From NCBI RefSeq assembly GCF_040500475.1, contig NZ_CP159358.1, positions 2,294,001 to 2,358,000 on the forward strand: 64,000 nucleotides of DNA. Reading direction: 5' to 3'. The translations under genes were made by a program, and so were the position numbers. Below the pieces are notes generated by a model. The model had not been told where the DNA came from, ran no database searches, and worked only from the letters and a program-made list of their open reading frames with translations. Shown piece by piece: positions 18,097 through 25,801 of this stretch (within the stretch, counting starts at the first letter, position 1; every line of letters starts with the position of its first letter). The stretch comes from Bacillus sp. Bos-x628. GTDB lineage: Bacteria > Bacillota > Bacilli > Bacillales > Bacillaceae.

Positions 18097-18468
18097 TTGA
18101 ATGTTTTGGCCATGATTTTAGTGGGTATTGTAGCTTTTGAACATATTGTCATCATGTTATTGGAAATGTTTTTTATGCAATCAAATATGGCAAAGAGGTC
18201 TTTTCGGTTACCTGAACATTTACAAGGAGACCCAAATGTGAAAGTGATGTTTGCCAATCAAGGCCTGTATAATGGTTTTCTTGCTGCAGGACTCATTTGG
18301 GGGCTTATTCTCGGATCAAATCCAGTCGGATATATGATTCAGTTATTCTTCGTCATTTGTGTAGTAATAGCTTCTTTGTTTGGTGGCTTTACATCCAATA
18401 AATTGATTATTGTGAAACAAGGATTACCAGCTATATTGGCATTAGCAACGCTCTTATATGTCATGTAA
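18097..18468 (+). CDS. DUF1304 family membrane protein
   Basis: A 123-residue integral membrane protein with four predicted helices (about 1-24, 54-72, 77-96, 104-121). Hallmarks of DUF1304 are FEHIVIMLLEMFFMQ and the sequence MFANQGLYNGFLAAGLIWG. Function of the family is unknown. It starts with TTG at 18097, 8 bases after GAAAGGAG, and follows the small ORF6C-like gene in an operon. A terminator shared with the convergent small gene follows. Confidence 0.82.
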   Translation: MNVLAMILVGIVAFEHIVIMLLEMFFMQSNMAKRSFRLPEHLQGDPNVKVMFANQGLYNGFLAAGLIWGLILGSNPVGYMIQLFFVICVVIASLFGGFTSNKLIIVKQGLPAILALATLLYVM

Positions 18469-18479
18469 TCTCGATCATA

Positions 18480-18510
18480 AAAAAATGCCGCCACATTGGG
18501 CGGCATTTAC
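18480..18510. terminator. bidirectional terminator between convergent genes
   Basis: AAATGCCGCC and GGGCGGCATTT pair around ACATT with A and T runs outside. It overlaps the stop of the small minus-strand gene. Confidence 0.75.
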
Positions 18511-18668
18511 TTTCGAAGGCTAATTAATCGAACAACTGATGTCAGACAGATAGCAAGGGCAACAGCCAAAATCACTTTTCCGAACAGGACTGTTGTTAAT
18601 TTCATTAAAAATACGGCCAATATGATACAGAGTGTGATGATGATCATCACAATCGAATAGGTTTTCAT
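18507..18668 (-). CDS. small two-helix membrane protein
   Basis: A 53-residue protein, MKTYSIVMIIITLCIILAVF then a short polar stretch and a second hydrophobic segment KVILAVALAICLTSVV. The ATG at 18668 follows AAAGGAG by 11 bases; an upstream in-frame ATG would add a polar 18-residue tail with no ribosome binding site of its own. No family recognised. It ends inside the bidirectional terminator. Confidence 0.55.
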   Translation of the reverse strand: MKTYSIVMIIITLCIILAVFLMKLTTVLFGKVILAVALAICLTSVVRLISLRK

Positions 18669-18923
18669 CTCGTTTTCCACTCCTTTGAAAGTCTCTTCTA
18701 GGGTAAGAGGTTCTTCATGCATTTTTCATAATCATATGAATCAATGACAATTTTACATGAAATTCCCTTTCAATAGAATATGATCTATTAATTAGATATC
18801 ATTTTATGTAAAATATTTTAGAAAATCGGGTATATTTAAAGACTTTATCCTAAATCTAATTGTTTGATATTTAATTGTACAAAATATAAAATGGTCACAT
18901 GATGAATGGAAAGGATGATTAAA

Positions 18924-19577
18924 TTGAGTAAGAAAGTTTTATTAGTATCGACAAGCAGCAAGGAAATGAACGGACATCCAACTGGTTTATGGTTAGAAGA
19001 ATTAGCTGAACCATTTCATATTTTTAAAGAAAATGAGCTAGATGTACAAATTGTCTCCATTCAAGGCGGCACTGTACCGATTGATAAAAACTCAATCCCA
19101 GAAGGTGTTCCAGCAAAATATCAAGATGTGTATGAATTACTTCAAGACACAACAGCTTTAACAGATGTCAACCCAGCTGATTATGATGGCATCTTTTTTG
19201 CAGGAGGACATGGACCGATGATCGACTTCGCTTCCAATTCACTAGTAGCCGATGCGATCTTGGCTATTTCAGAGAAAAATGGTGTAGTCGGTGCCGTTTG
19301 CCACGGAGTTTCTGCCTTCGTTGATGTAAAAGGTCAAGATGGTCAACCATTTATTGCTGGTAAGAGAATAACAGGCTTTACGAACGAAGAAGAAGATGCC
19401 GTTCAGCTCACTTCAAAGGTTCCATTCTTATTGGAAACGAAGCTTCGTGAGCAAGGTGCAAAGTTTGAAAAAGGTGAAGCATTTGCGCCGTTTGCGATTG
19501 TAGACGGACAAATCATTACGGGACAAAATCCAGGATCAAGTGAAGAAACAGCACGTCTTTTTGTCAAAACCATCTAA
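18924..19577 (+). CDS. DJ-1/PfpI family class I glutamine amidotransferase-like protein
   Basis: A 217-residue cytosolic protein. The nucleophile elbow is GAVCHGVSAF (Cys at about residue 128), with the acidic partner in FFAGGHGPMIDF (about 96) and the early Glu in LWLEELAEPF. The sequence pattern NGHPTGLWLEELAEP is typical of the Hsp31-like, glyoxalase III or chaperone-type branch. These act on methylglyoxal or glycated molecules; which applies here is not clear. AAAGGA lies 8 bases before the TTG at 18924; the ATG at 18906 overlaps that ribosome binding site, so TTG is preferred. Monocistronic. Confidence 0.86.
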   Translation: MSKKVLLVSTSSKEMNGHPTGLWLEELAEPFHIFKENELDVQIVSIQGGTVPIDKNSIPEGVPAKYQDVYELLQDTTALTDVNPADYDGIFFAGGHGPMIDFASNSLVADAILAISEKNGVVGAVCHGVSAFVDVKGQDGQPFIAGKRITGFTNEEEDAVQLTSKVPFLLETKLREQGAKFEKGEAFAPFAIVDGQIITGQNPGSSEETARLFVKTI

Positions 19578-19660
19578 TATACAGATCAAAACATTGAATT
19601 AAGAAAGGCGGTTGACAGCCATTCGCCACATGTGTAGAGTAAAGATAATTAAATGACAAA

Positions 19661-19751
19661 AGTCCACTAGGGGAGTCATGTATGACTGAGACAAGAGAAA
19701 TCTTGGACCCTTTGAACCTGATCTAGTTCATACTAGCGGAGGGAAGTGGAG
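19661..19751 (+). ncRNA. TPP riboswitch (THI box)
   Basis: Thiamine pyrophosphate aptamer in the leader of tenA-ykoEDC. The hallmarks are present: AGGGGAG near the 5' end, CTGAGA, then ACCCTTTGAACCTGATCTAG and TAGCGGAGGGAAGTGG, with the P1 stem formed by TCCACT and AGTGGA. It turns the operon off when TPP is plentiful, through the terminator downstream. Confidence 0.95.
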
Positions 19752-19784
19752 CTGGACCTTGTCTTATTCATGATTGAATCGATA

Positions 19785-19816
19785 AGAAGGCCGCTCCATT
19801 TGGGGTGGCTTTTTCA
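19785..19816 (+). terminator. riboswitch-controlled terminator before tenA
   Basis: AAGGCCGCTCC and GGGGTGGCTTTTT pair around ATTT, followed by a T run. It lies between the TPP aptamer and tenA and is the expected expression platform. Confidence 0.8.
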
Positions 19817-19847
19817 TTTATTCAACTGAAGAAGAGGAGGCTTTTTT

Positions 19848-20534
19848 ATGACATTTTCAACGCAATTAAGGAAAGAAGCAGAGCCATTATTTGAAGCCAT
19901 TTATCAGCATCCGTTTGTCAGGGGACTGGCAGCAGGAAAGCTTGAAAAGGAACAGATCATTCATTACGTCAAACAAGATGCAGAATACTTAAATGCATTT
20001 ATTAAAATTTATGCGGCAGCGATCAGCAGGTGTACAGACAGAGAGGACATTGCCTTTTTCCATCAGCAGATAGCTTTTGTACTAGATAGTGAGACACATC
20101 CTCATCAAAACCTATGCCGAGTGGCAGGTGTGGAATATGATGATTTGCAAGGTTCTCCTTTGGCGCCAAGTGCTCATCACTATATCCACCACATGCTGCA
20201 AGTTGCTCAAGAAGGTACACTTGGAGAAATAATCGCCGTCCTGCTTCCATGTCCTTGGACATATTGGGAAATAGGTAAGCGGCTGATCTCAGACGTTCAA
20301 CCTAATCCAACTCATCCATTTTATGAATGGATCACGTTCTATGGAGGGCTAACCGATTCAGTAACAGTCGAGCTCTGCAAACGGCTTGATCAATGGGCAG
20401 AAGAAGCAAGTAAAAAAGAGAAAGAAAAAATGAAACAGCATTTTTTCTTAAGCTGTCAGCTTGAGTATAAATTCTGGGAAATGGCGTTCACTGTGGAAGA
20501 GTGGCCAGTCCAACTGGAGGTGCATTCATCATGA
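19848..20534 (+). CDS. tenA: thiaminase II / aminopyrimidine aminohydrolase TenA
   Basis: Salvage enzyme of 228 residues that hydrolyses aminomethyl-aminopyrimidine from degraded thiamine to the HMP precursor. The TenA fold is recognisable from HYVKQDAEYLNAFIKIYA (early Asp) and LPCPWTYWEIG, in which Cys is the catalytic nucleophile, with a late acidic residue in the SCQLEYKFWEMA helix. GGAGG precedes the ATG. First gene behind the TPP riboswitch; its stop overlaps the ATG of ykoE (ATGA). In B. subtilis ykoF rather than tenA heads the ykoEDC genes, so here enzyme and uptake system are directly coupled. Confidence 0.94.
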   Translation: MTFSTQLRKEAEPLFEAIYQHPFVRGLAAGKLEKEQIIHYVKQDAEYLNAFIKIYAAAISRCTDREDIAFFHQQIAFVLDSETHPHQNLCRVAGVEYDDLQGSPLAPSAHHYIHHMLQVAQEGTLGEIIAVLLPCPWTYWEIGKRLISDVQPNPTHPFYEWITFYGGLTDSVTVELCKRLDQWAEEASKKEKEKMKQHFFLSCQLEYKFWEMAFTVEEWPVQLEVHSS

Positions 20535-21130
20535 CGTGGAAGATGAAAGAAGTCGTCCTTGCTGTGATTCTATCTGTTGTGTGCGGTGTGATCTACTTAG
20601 GATGGTCCACTCTTTATTTACCGATTACAGCACTTGTTGGTCCAGCAGGAGGCAATATCATGTTTGGTATTTGGGTGATCGCTAGCCCAATCGTTGCTTA
20701 TATTATACAAAAGCCAGGCGCTGCTTTCATTGCAGAAACTGCAGCTGCTGCAGTGGAATTACTAACAGGCAGTCATTTCGGATTGTCTGCGCTATTGATA
20801 GGTGTATGCCAAGGACTTGGGGCAGAAATCGCTTTTGCTCTTTTTGGCTACAAACGATATCACATGTGGATTCTCATGCTGTCTGGTGCCTTTGCGGCTG
20901 TGGGAGCCATGGCTTACAGTCTTATCGCCAATGGATTTGGTTATTACACGCCTCAAGTTTTACTCATGACACTTGTGACTCAAATCATCAGTGGCATGAT
21001 ACTCGGTGGATGCTTAGCAAAAGTTGTAGTGGATGCATTATCCAAGACCGGTGTACTGAATCAATATGCGATCATGAAGGAAAAACGAAACAAGGGTGAA
21101 CAGCATGGATTCATTTCTCGCGTGCAGTAA
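20531..21130 (+). CDS. ykoE: YkoE, substrate-binding membrane component of an ECF thiamine-precursor transporter
   Basis: A 199-residue membrane protein with about six helices (first MKEVVLAVILSVVCGVIYLG). It corresponds to YkoE/ThiW-type S components, which give the ECF transporter its specificity, here for hydroxymethylpyrimidine or a thiamine breakdown product. GIWVIASPIVAYIIQKPGAAF and GLGAEIAFALFGYK are the family segments. TGGAGG lies 9 bases before the ATG, which overlaps the tenA stop. Specificity is inferred from the riboswitch and the neighbours. Confidence 0.92.
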   Translation: MTWKMKEVVLAVILSVVCGVIYLGWSTLYLPITALVGPAGGNIMFGIWVIASPIVAYIIQKPGAAFIAETAAAAVELLTGSHFGLSALLIGVCQGLGAEIAFALFGYKRYHMWILMLSGAFAAVGAMAYSLIANGFGYYTPQVLLMTLVTQIISGMILGGCLAKVVVDALSKTGVLNQYAIMKEKRNKGEQHGFISRVQ

Positions 21131-22703
21131 ACTCACTGTCCGTTTTTATGAGCAGTCAAAGCCCGTCCTCCAGCAGGTTTCCCTTTCTATTCAGAAGGGG
21201 GAAAAGGTGCTTATTTTAGGACCGAGCGGCTGCGGGAAATCCACACTGATTTCTGTACTTGCTGGGATCATACCAGAACATATGGAAGCAGATGTTCAGG
21301 GAGAAGTTGTTTTAAGAAAGCATACAGGTGTCATGTTTCAAGACCCTGATACTCAGTTTTGTATGCACCGGGTCAATGAAGAAATTGCATTTAGCTTAGA
21401 GAACCGTTCCGTACCTCGTGAAGAGATGGATGACATCATTCAGCATCTCATGCAAAAAGTACAACTAAATGTCGATCCGCATACAGACATTCAAACATTG
21501 TCTGGCGGCATGAAACAGCGTTTGGCTCTTGCTTGCTTACTAGCTTTAGAGCCGGAGGTACTGTTCTTTGATGAACCAACTGCACAGCTCGATCCAGCAG
21601 GGCGAATGGAGGTATTTCAACTGCTTCAGCACCTTGCAACTGATCAAGATCAGACCATGATTTTTGTTGAACATGTGTTAGATGGTGTCATCGAATGGAT
21701 GGATCGAGTTATCTTATTAGATCATCAAGGTCATATTTTAGCAGATGGACATCCAAAAGACGTGATCACAACATATGAGGAAGAGATGAAAGCAGCAGGT
21801 ATTTGGCGACCAAAAATATTTCCCGAGAAATGGTCAACTATCATTCAAGACCCATTTCATCCAATCAGTCAAACCCTCATTCAAACTTTTGAAGCAAGAA
21901 AACAGCAGTGTGAAGAGAAAGAATCAACAGATTACGAGACGTTTATTCGAACAGAGAAACTGCAATTAGGATACGGAAAAAAGTCGATCATGAGTGATCT
22001 TCATGTTGAAATGAAAGCTGGGAATTGGATTTCTGTGATTGGGGAGAATGGAAGCGGCAAAAGCACATTTCTCAAACATTTGATTCGTTTAGAACCAGTG
22101 AAAAAGGGTCACATTTTCTTGAAGGAAAAACATCTGAAAAAATGGTCTGACCGGTTATTATATGAAAAGGTAGGCTTTGTGTTTCAGAATCCAGAGCTTC
22201 AGTTTGTACAGGATACAGTGTTTGATGAAATCGCATTTGGTGGGAGACAGCGGAATTGGCCAGAATCAGATGTGCGAGAAAAAACGTATCAACTTTTGGA
22301 AGAATTCGGTCTAGCCAAACATGAAAAGGCACACCCATTTACTTTAAGTCTAGGGCAAAAGAGAAGATTAAGTGTCGCCACGATGTTGCTCTTCGATCAA
22401 GATGTATTAATCTTAGATGAACCGACATTTGGACAGGACGAAAAAACAGCGAAGGAATTAATCAGACGTTTGAAAGAGCGTCAACGTCAAGGGACAACCA
22501 TTATCATGGTCACACATGATATGGAGCTTGTCGATGAGTGCGCTGATCAGGTACTTCTTTTTCATCAAGGGGAGCATGTGTATGATGGCACTCCTTATGA
22601 TTTATTTTCGAATCGTGAACTTGTTGATTCTTATCAATTGAGAGTGCCATTGCATTATCAATATATGTTTGAAAGAAAGGAAGTGCTGACCATTGCAGAG
22701 TAA
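21105..22703 (+). CDS. ykoD: YkoD, double ABC ATPase of the ECF thiamine-precursor transporter
   Basis: Two fused ATP-binding cassettes in 532 residues. First domain: Walker A GPSGCGKST, Q-loop region VMFQDPDTQ, signature LSGGMKQR, Walker B VLFFDEPTA. Second domain: GENGSGKST, VFQNPELQ, LSLGQKRR (a variant signature, as usual for ECF cassettes) and LILDEPT. It powers uptake through YkoC and YkoE. The ATG at 21105 has AAGGGTGA 5 bases upstream and overlaps the end of ykoE. Confidence 0.94.
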   Translation: MDSFLACSKLTVRFYEQSKPVLQQVSLSIQKGEKVLILGPSGCGKSTLISVLAGIIPEHMEADVQGEVVLRKHTGVMFQDPDTQFCMHRVNEEIAFSLENRSVPREEMDDIIQHLMQKVQLNVDPHTDIQTLSGGMKQRLALACLLALEPEVLFFDEPTAQLDPAGRMEVFQLLQHLATDQDQTMIFVEHVLDGVIEWMDRVILLDHQGHILADGHPKDVITTYEEEMKAAGIWRPKIFPEKWSTIIQDPFHPISQTLIQTFEARKQQCEEKESTDYETFIRTEKLQLGYGKKSIMSDLHVEMKAGNWISVIGENGSGKSTFLKHLIRLEPVKKGHIFLKEKHLKKWSDRLLYEKVGFVFQNPELQFVQDTVFDEIAFGGRQRNWPESDVREKTYQLLEEFGLAKHEKAHPFTLSLGQKRRLSVATMLLFDQDVLILDEPTFGQDEKTAKELIRRLKERQRQGTTIIMVTHDMELVDECADQVLLFHQGEHVYDGTPYDLFSNRELVDSYQLRVPLHYQYMFERKEVLTIAE

Positions 22704-23427
22704 CCACTCCTTTCTATCCACGGTAAATCCAGTATTGAAATTACTTGCTCATCTTCTTGCTATGTGTTGTTTGATGGCCATTTCAGATCCAAAAACAACT
22801 TTCATCATTTGGTTATTTGCTCTTGGGATCGGGCTTGTCTTAGGTGGATGGAATATCAGGTATCTCACAACAAGACTGGTTCCTTATCTACTCTTTTTCA
22901 TTCTAGTGTTTTGGATGATGGCGGCTTTTGGCAAGGGGGATCATACTGTCTGGAAGTGGGCATGGTTTCATATGACAGAGGAGAGTCTAAGAAATGGACT
23001 GACCATATCTTTCAGAATGCTTGGCTTTGTTACATTTGGTCTCCTTTTTACGTCAACGACCGATTTGACTGCTTTTATGATGAGTTTGATCCATCAATGT
23101 CGACTTTCACCAAAATGGGCGTATGGTATGCTCGCTGGTTTTCGCTTTATCCCTTTGTTTCAAAGTGAATTGAAACAAATGAAGGCTGCACATAAAATTA
23201 GAGGATACAAGCAAAAAAGCGGCTGGAAGGCCTTTATTCGCTATGCAGTGCCCCTTTTTACACAAGGTGTACGAAAGTCAGAACGTATTGCCATTGCGAT
23301 GGAAGCAAGAGGCTTCACGGGGACGAGAGAGCGAACGTATTACCATGTCATCAGCACATCCTGGATCGACTATATGTATCTTTTATTCATAGTGGTCAGT
23401 GTCCTATTATGTATGCTCTTTTTTTAA
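22693..23427 (+). CDS. ykoC: YkoC, energy-coupling T component of the ECF transporter
   Basis: EcfT-type membrane protein of 244 residues with about five helices. The coupling helix carries the motifs FRFIPLFQSELKQMKAAHKIRG and IAIAMEARGFTG (the A-R-G motifs that contact the ATPases). It starts with TTG at 22693 inside the end of ykoD, 9 bases after AAAGGAAG. Last gene of tenA-ykoE-ykoD-ykoC. Confidence 0.92.
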   Translation: MQSNHSFLSTVNPVLKLLAHLLAMCCLMAISDPKTTFIIWLFALGIGLVLGGWNIRYLTTRLVPYLLFFILVFWMMAAFGKGDHTVWKWAWFHMTEESLRNGLTISFRMLGFVTFGLLFTSTTDLTAFMMSLIHQCRLSPKWAYGMLAGFRFIPLFQSELKQMKAAHKIRGYKQKSGWKAFIRYAVPLFTQGVRKSERIAIAMEARGFTGTRERTYYHVISTSWIDYMYLLFIVVSVLLCMLFF

Positions 23428-23431
23428 AAAC

Positions 23432-23467
23432 ACACCCACAATCTTTTAATAGAATGTGGGCTTTTTA
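23432..23467 (+). terminator. terminator of tenA-ykoEDC
   Basis: CCCACA and TGTGGG with flanking A-T pairs, followed by CTTTTTAT. Confidence 0.75.
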
Positions 23468-23676
23468 TATGTCTTAGGTCATTTGGTTGATATTGGATAC
23501 ATTACAGATTGTAATCGTTCATATAATGAACTGACGGTATTAGAGTGAGAGTTAATATTTTTAAACTTAATTGATGTCGCCTTTCGTTTTGGATAAATGG
23601 GTAAACATTTATATTTTCACTTTACCTCAAATGATATGTCGAAGAAATATAATCAAACAACTTTATCAAAGAAAAG
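23468..23676. other. intergenic, no gene seen
   Basis: About 200 AT-rich bases between the convergent ykoC and the methyltransferase gene. I see no gene, repeat or regulatory motif here. Confidence 0.4.
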
Positions 23677-23702
23677 AAAGAACCGTAAGCGGTTCTTTTC
23701 TT
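23677..23702. terminator. bidirectional terminator of the MetE-like gene
   Basis: AAAGAACCG and CGGTTCTTT form a perfect stem around TAAG with T runs on both strands, 28 bases beyond the end of the minus-strand gene. Confidence 0.75.
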
Positions 23703-23730
23703 GGTTGTATCAGGCTTTAAGTAGATCGAC

Positions 23731-24852
23731 CTATTCCCACACTTGGTCAGCAATCTCGATTACATGGCGCAACTTTTCCCATTGCTGTTCTTCTGTCAAC
23801 AGATTTCCTTCTTCAGTGGAAGCGAATCCGCATTGTGGACTCAGACAAATTTGGTTGATGTTCACATATTGAGTCGCTTCTTCGATTCGCTTTTTGATTT
23901 GTTCAGCAGGCTCAAGCTCACCGTACTTTGATGTCACAAGTCCAAGAACGATTTGAAGGTTTGGATTTTTGACATATCGAAGGGGCTCGAACCCACCTGA
24001 ACGCTCATCGTCGAACTCGAGGAAAAGACCATCCAAGTCTAAACCATCAAAGATCGTTTCTGCCGCCGCCTCATAACCACCTTCAGCCGCCCAAGTTGAT
24101 TTGAAATTACCACGGCAAATGTGCATAGTGACGACTAAATCGTCTGGACGATCAGCAACGGCCTCATTGATTGTTTTAGCAAACGACTCACGGAGCTCAT
24201 CTGCCTCACGACCAAAGGCTTTAATTTGTTCATGACCTTTTTCAGAAAAGAACACAGCCCATGCAGTATCGTCTAATTGTAAGTAGCGACAGCCAGCATC
24301 ATAGAAGGCGCAAATTGCTTTTTTATAGGCTTGTGCGACATCATGGTGGAAATCATCTAAATGGTCGTACACACCTTCTTCTAGCTTCCCACGGAAAAAG
24401 AGCATATTTGGGCTTGGGATGGTCATTTTGGCTGTATGATCTCCAGCGATACGATGAAGGAAACGATAGTCCTCAATCATCGGATGATCTGTAAAGTCAA
24501 TTTTGTCCGTCACTTTAATGCCTCGTGCTTTTGTTGTTGTGTTGTGGAATTGAATGCCCTGATCTGCTTCAAAGCCTTCGACTCCATCAAGCCCTTCAAG
24601 GAAATCAAAATGCCACCAAGCACGTCTGAACTCTCCATCTGTGACGACCTCTAGCCCAATCTCTTTTTGTTTTTCAACAATACGTGTGATTTCTTCATTT
24701 TCAATTTGCCGAAGCTGATCTGCTGTCAGCGTACCGGCTGTTCTTTGCCGGCGTGCTTCTTTGATGCGGTTAGATCGAAGCAAACTGCCTACTTGATCTG
24801 CGCGAAACGGCGGTTTTTTTGTTTTCTTTCCGATTGCTTGTACTTTAGTCAT
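23731..24852 (-). CDS. yxjG: YxjG/YxjH-like cobalamin-independent methionine synthase family protein
   Basis: A 373-residue TIM-barrel protein corresponding to the catalytic C-terminal half of MetE. FRADQVGSLLR is at the N-terminus, VTDGEFRR marks the substrate site, RYLQLDDTAWA and MHICRGNFK hold barrel residues including the zinc-site His/Cys pair, and INQICLSPQCGFAS supplies the last Cys. It should pass a methyl group to homocysteine or a related thiol. B. subtilis has two such genes, yxjG and yxjH, under S-box control, as is this one. Confidence 0.88.
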   Translation of the reverse strand: MTKVQAIGKKTKKPPFRADQVGSLLRSNRIKEARRQRTAGTLTADQLRQIENEEITRIVEKQKEIGLEVVTDGEFRRAWWHFDFLEGLDGVEGFEADQGIQFHNTTTKARGIKVTDKIDFTDHPMIEDYRFLHRIAGDHTAKMTIPSPNMLFFRGKLEEGVYDHLDDFHHDVAQAYKKAICAFYDAGCRYLQLDDTAWAVFFSEKGHEQIKAFGREADELRESFAKTINEAVADRPDDLVVTMHICRGNFKSTWAAEGGYEAAAETIFDGLDLDGLFLEFDDERSGGFEPLRYVKNPNLQIVLGLVTSKYGELEPAEQIKKRIEEATQYVNINQICLSPQCGFASTEEGNLLTEEQQWEKLRHVIEIADQVWE

Positions 24853-24878
24853 AGTGAATCCCTTCTTTCCTTGAGTTC

Positions 24879-24913
24879 AAAATAAAAAAGCCCTTCCTTT
24901 GATAAGGAAGAGC
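24879..24913 (-). terminator. SAM-controlled terminator before the MetE-like gene
   Basis: On the minus strand, GCTCTTCCTTATC and AAAGGAAGGGC pair and are followed by TTTTTTATTTT. It sits between the SAM aptamer and the coding region. Confidence 0.8.
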
Positions 24914-24934
24914 ATCATATACTGTAAGATCTCT

Positions 24935-25048
24935 GCCTTATCTTCAAACAAGCACACATGCTTGTTTAAGGAATTAGCACCATTCTGTTACAAGGAACAG
25001 CGGTTGCCGGGTTTCGCAGGGCCAGTCCCTCCACCACTCTTAATAAGG
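24935..25048 (-). ncRNA. SAM riboswitch (S box)
   Basis: On the minus strand the leader begins CTTATTAAGAGTGG, continues GGAGGGACTGGCCC and CGAAACCCGGCAACC, and closes the P1 stem with GATAAGG. These are the conserved S-box blocks. High SAM should cause termination at 24879-24913. Confidence 0.95.
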
Positions 25049-25081
25049 TTACTTTTTGATTCAATTTTCTTAATAAACACA

Positions 25082-25110
25082 ATTATTCAACCTTTTTGAG
25101 GAAAAGTCAA
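25082..25110 (-). promoter_or_regulatory. promoter of the SAM-riboswitch transcript
   Basis: On the minus strand TTGACT (25110-25105) and AATAAT (25087-25082) are 17 bp apart, about 35 bases before the aptamer. Confidence 0.6.
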
Positions 25111-25155
25111 TGATTTTTCAATTTATTTTTCTACATGAATCAATCAGCAATGAGG

Positions 25156-25245
25156 ACACCGGCTAGTCCGACACAGAAACCGTGAGATCGTGATACTGCC
25201 GGCACCTGTAGCGATCATCCAGACTTCAGGTTTTCAGGTCACGAT
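25156..25245. other. structured intergenic sequence, possible RNA
   Basis: Locally GC-rich compared with its flanks and full of complementary blocks. ATCGTG (25187-25192) plus ACCTG (25204-25208) pair with CAGGT (25235-25239) plus CACGAT (25240-25245), giving a bulged 11-bp helix. CCGGC (25159-25163) can pair with GCCGG (25198-25202) in the bulge, a pseudoknot-like contact. No open frame of note. No known riboswitch family recognised. Confidence 0.35.
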
Positions 25246-25255
25246 AAAAAGAAAA

Positions 25256-25289
25256 CAAAGGGCTAAAATGATACTTATTTAGCCCTTTG
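25256..25289 (-). terminator. terminator of the small membrane protein gene
   Basis: CAAAGGGCTAAA and TTTAGCCCTTTG form a perfect 12-bp stem with a 10-base loop, and on the minus strand TTTTCTTTTT follows. A weaker AAAGAG/CTCTTT hairpin lies at about 25300-25325. Confidence 0.7.
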
Positions 25290-25332
25290 TCCATTATCTG
25301 AAAAGAGCCACATGGGAGACTCTTTCTTTACT

Positions 25333-25512
25333 CTATACTTGTTTGGGTGCATTGTTTAAGGGGTGTTGGCGTTTGCCATTGTAATGGCGGCGTATACGAA
25401 AGATTTCAAACTCCGAGAGATCTGCATTTTTTCGTTTTTGGGTGCGGTTATCTTTTTTGAAAGAGAAAAGTAAGTAGCAACAAAGTGAAGCGATAATGAA
25501 CAAAATGACCAT
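25333..25512 (-). CDS. small membrane-anchored protein
   Basis: A 59-residue protein with one N-terminal membrane helix, MVILFIIASLCCYLLFSF, then a basic tail (KKDNRTQKRK) and RIRRHYNGKRQH. TGGAGG lies 9 bases before the ATG at 25512, which favours this start over an ATG five codons upstream. No family recognised. Monocistronic, with two hairpins after it. Confidence 0.6.
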   Translation of the reverse strand: MVILFIIASLCCYLLFSFKKDNRTQKRKNADLSEFEIFRIRRHYNGKRQHPLNNAPKQV

Positions 25513-25760
25513 ATGACATTCCTCCAATTCATCCTATTCTTTAAGTATAGACAGGGTGAGTGATGTTTATAACTGAAAATAAAAAGCAGAAGTGACTTAG
25601 TTCTTTTGGTTTAGTACATCTGCTAATTTAGGTATAAAATACTGGTTGTTTTTAACTATTATATTTCCAATTATTTCATTCGTCAAGAAGAATTTTTCTG
25701 GGGTTGTCTTTATTAGTACGATTCAGTGTCATAAAAGTTTCAGAAAATTGTAAACTTTTA

Positions 25761-25790
25761 TTAAAAAACCGTTCCCGAACAGGAACGGTT
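25761..25790 (-). terminator. terminator of pepT
   Basis: AACCGTTCC and GGAACGGTT pair around 6 bases; on the minus strand TTTTTT follows. It lies 11 bases after the pepT stop. Confidence 0.85.
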
Positions 25791-25801
25791 GTAAACATGT
25801 T

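Noticed and set aside
25140..25250. T-box, guanidine or ydaO-type riboswitch in the structured region
   Set aside because: None of the conserved blocks of these families was found, so it is reported only as an unassigned structure.
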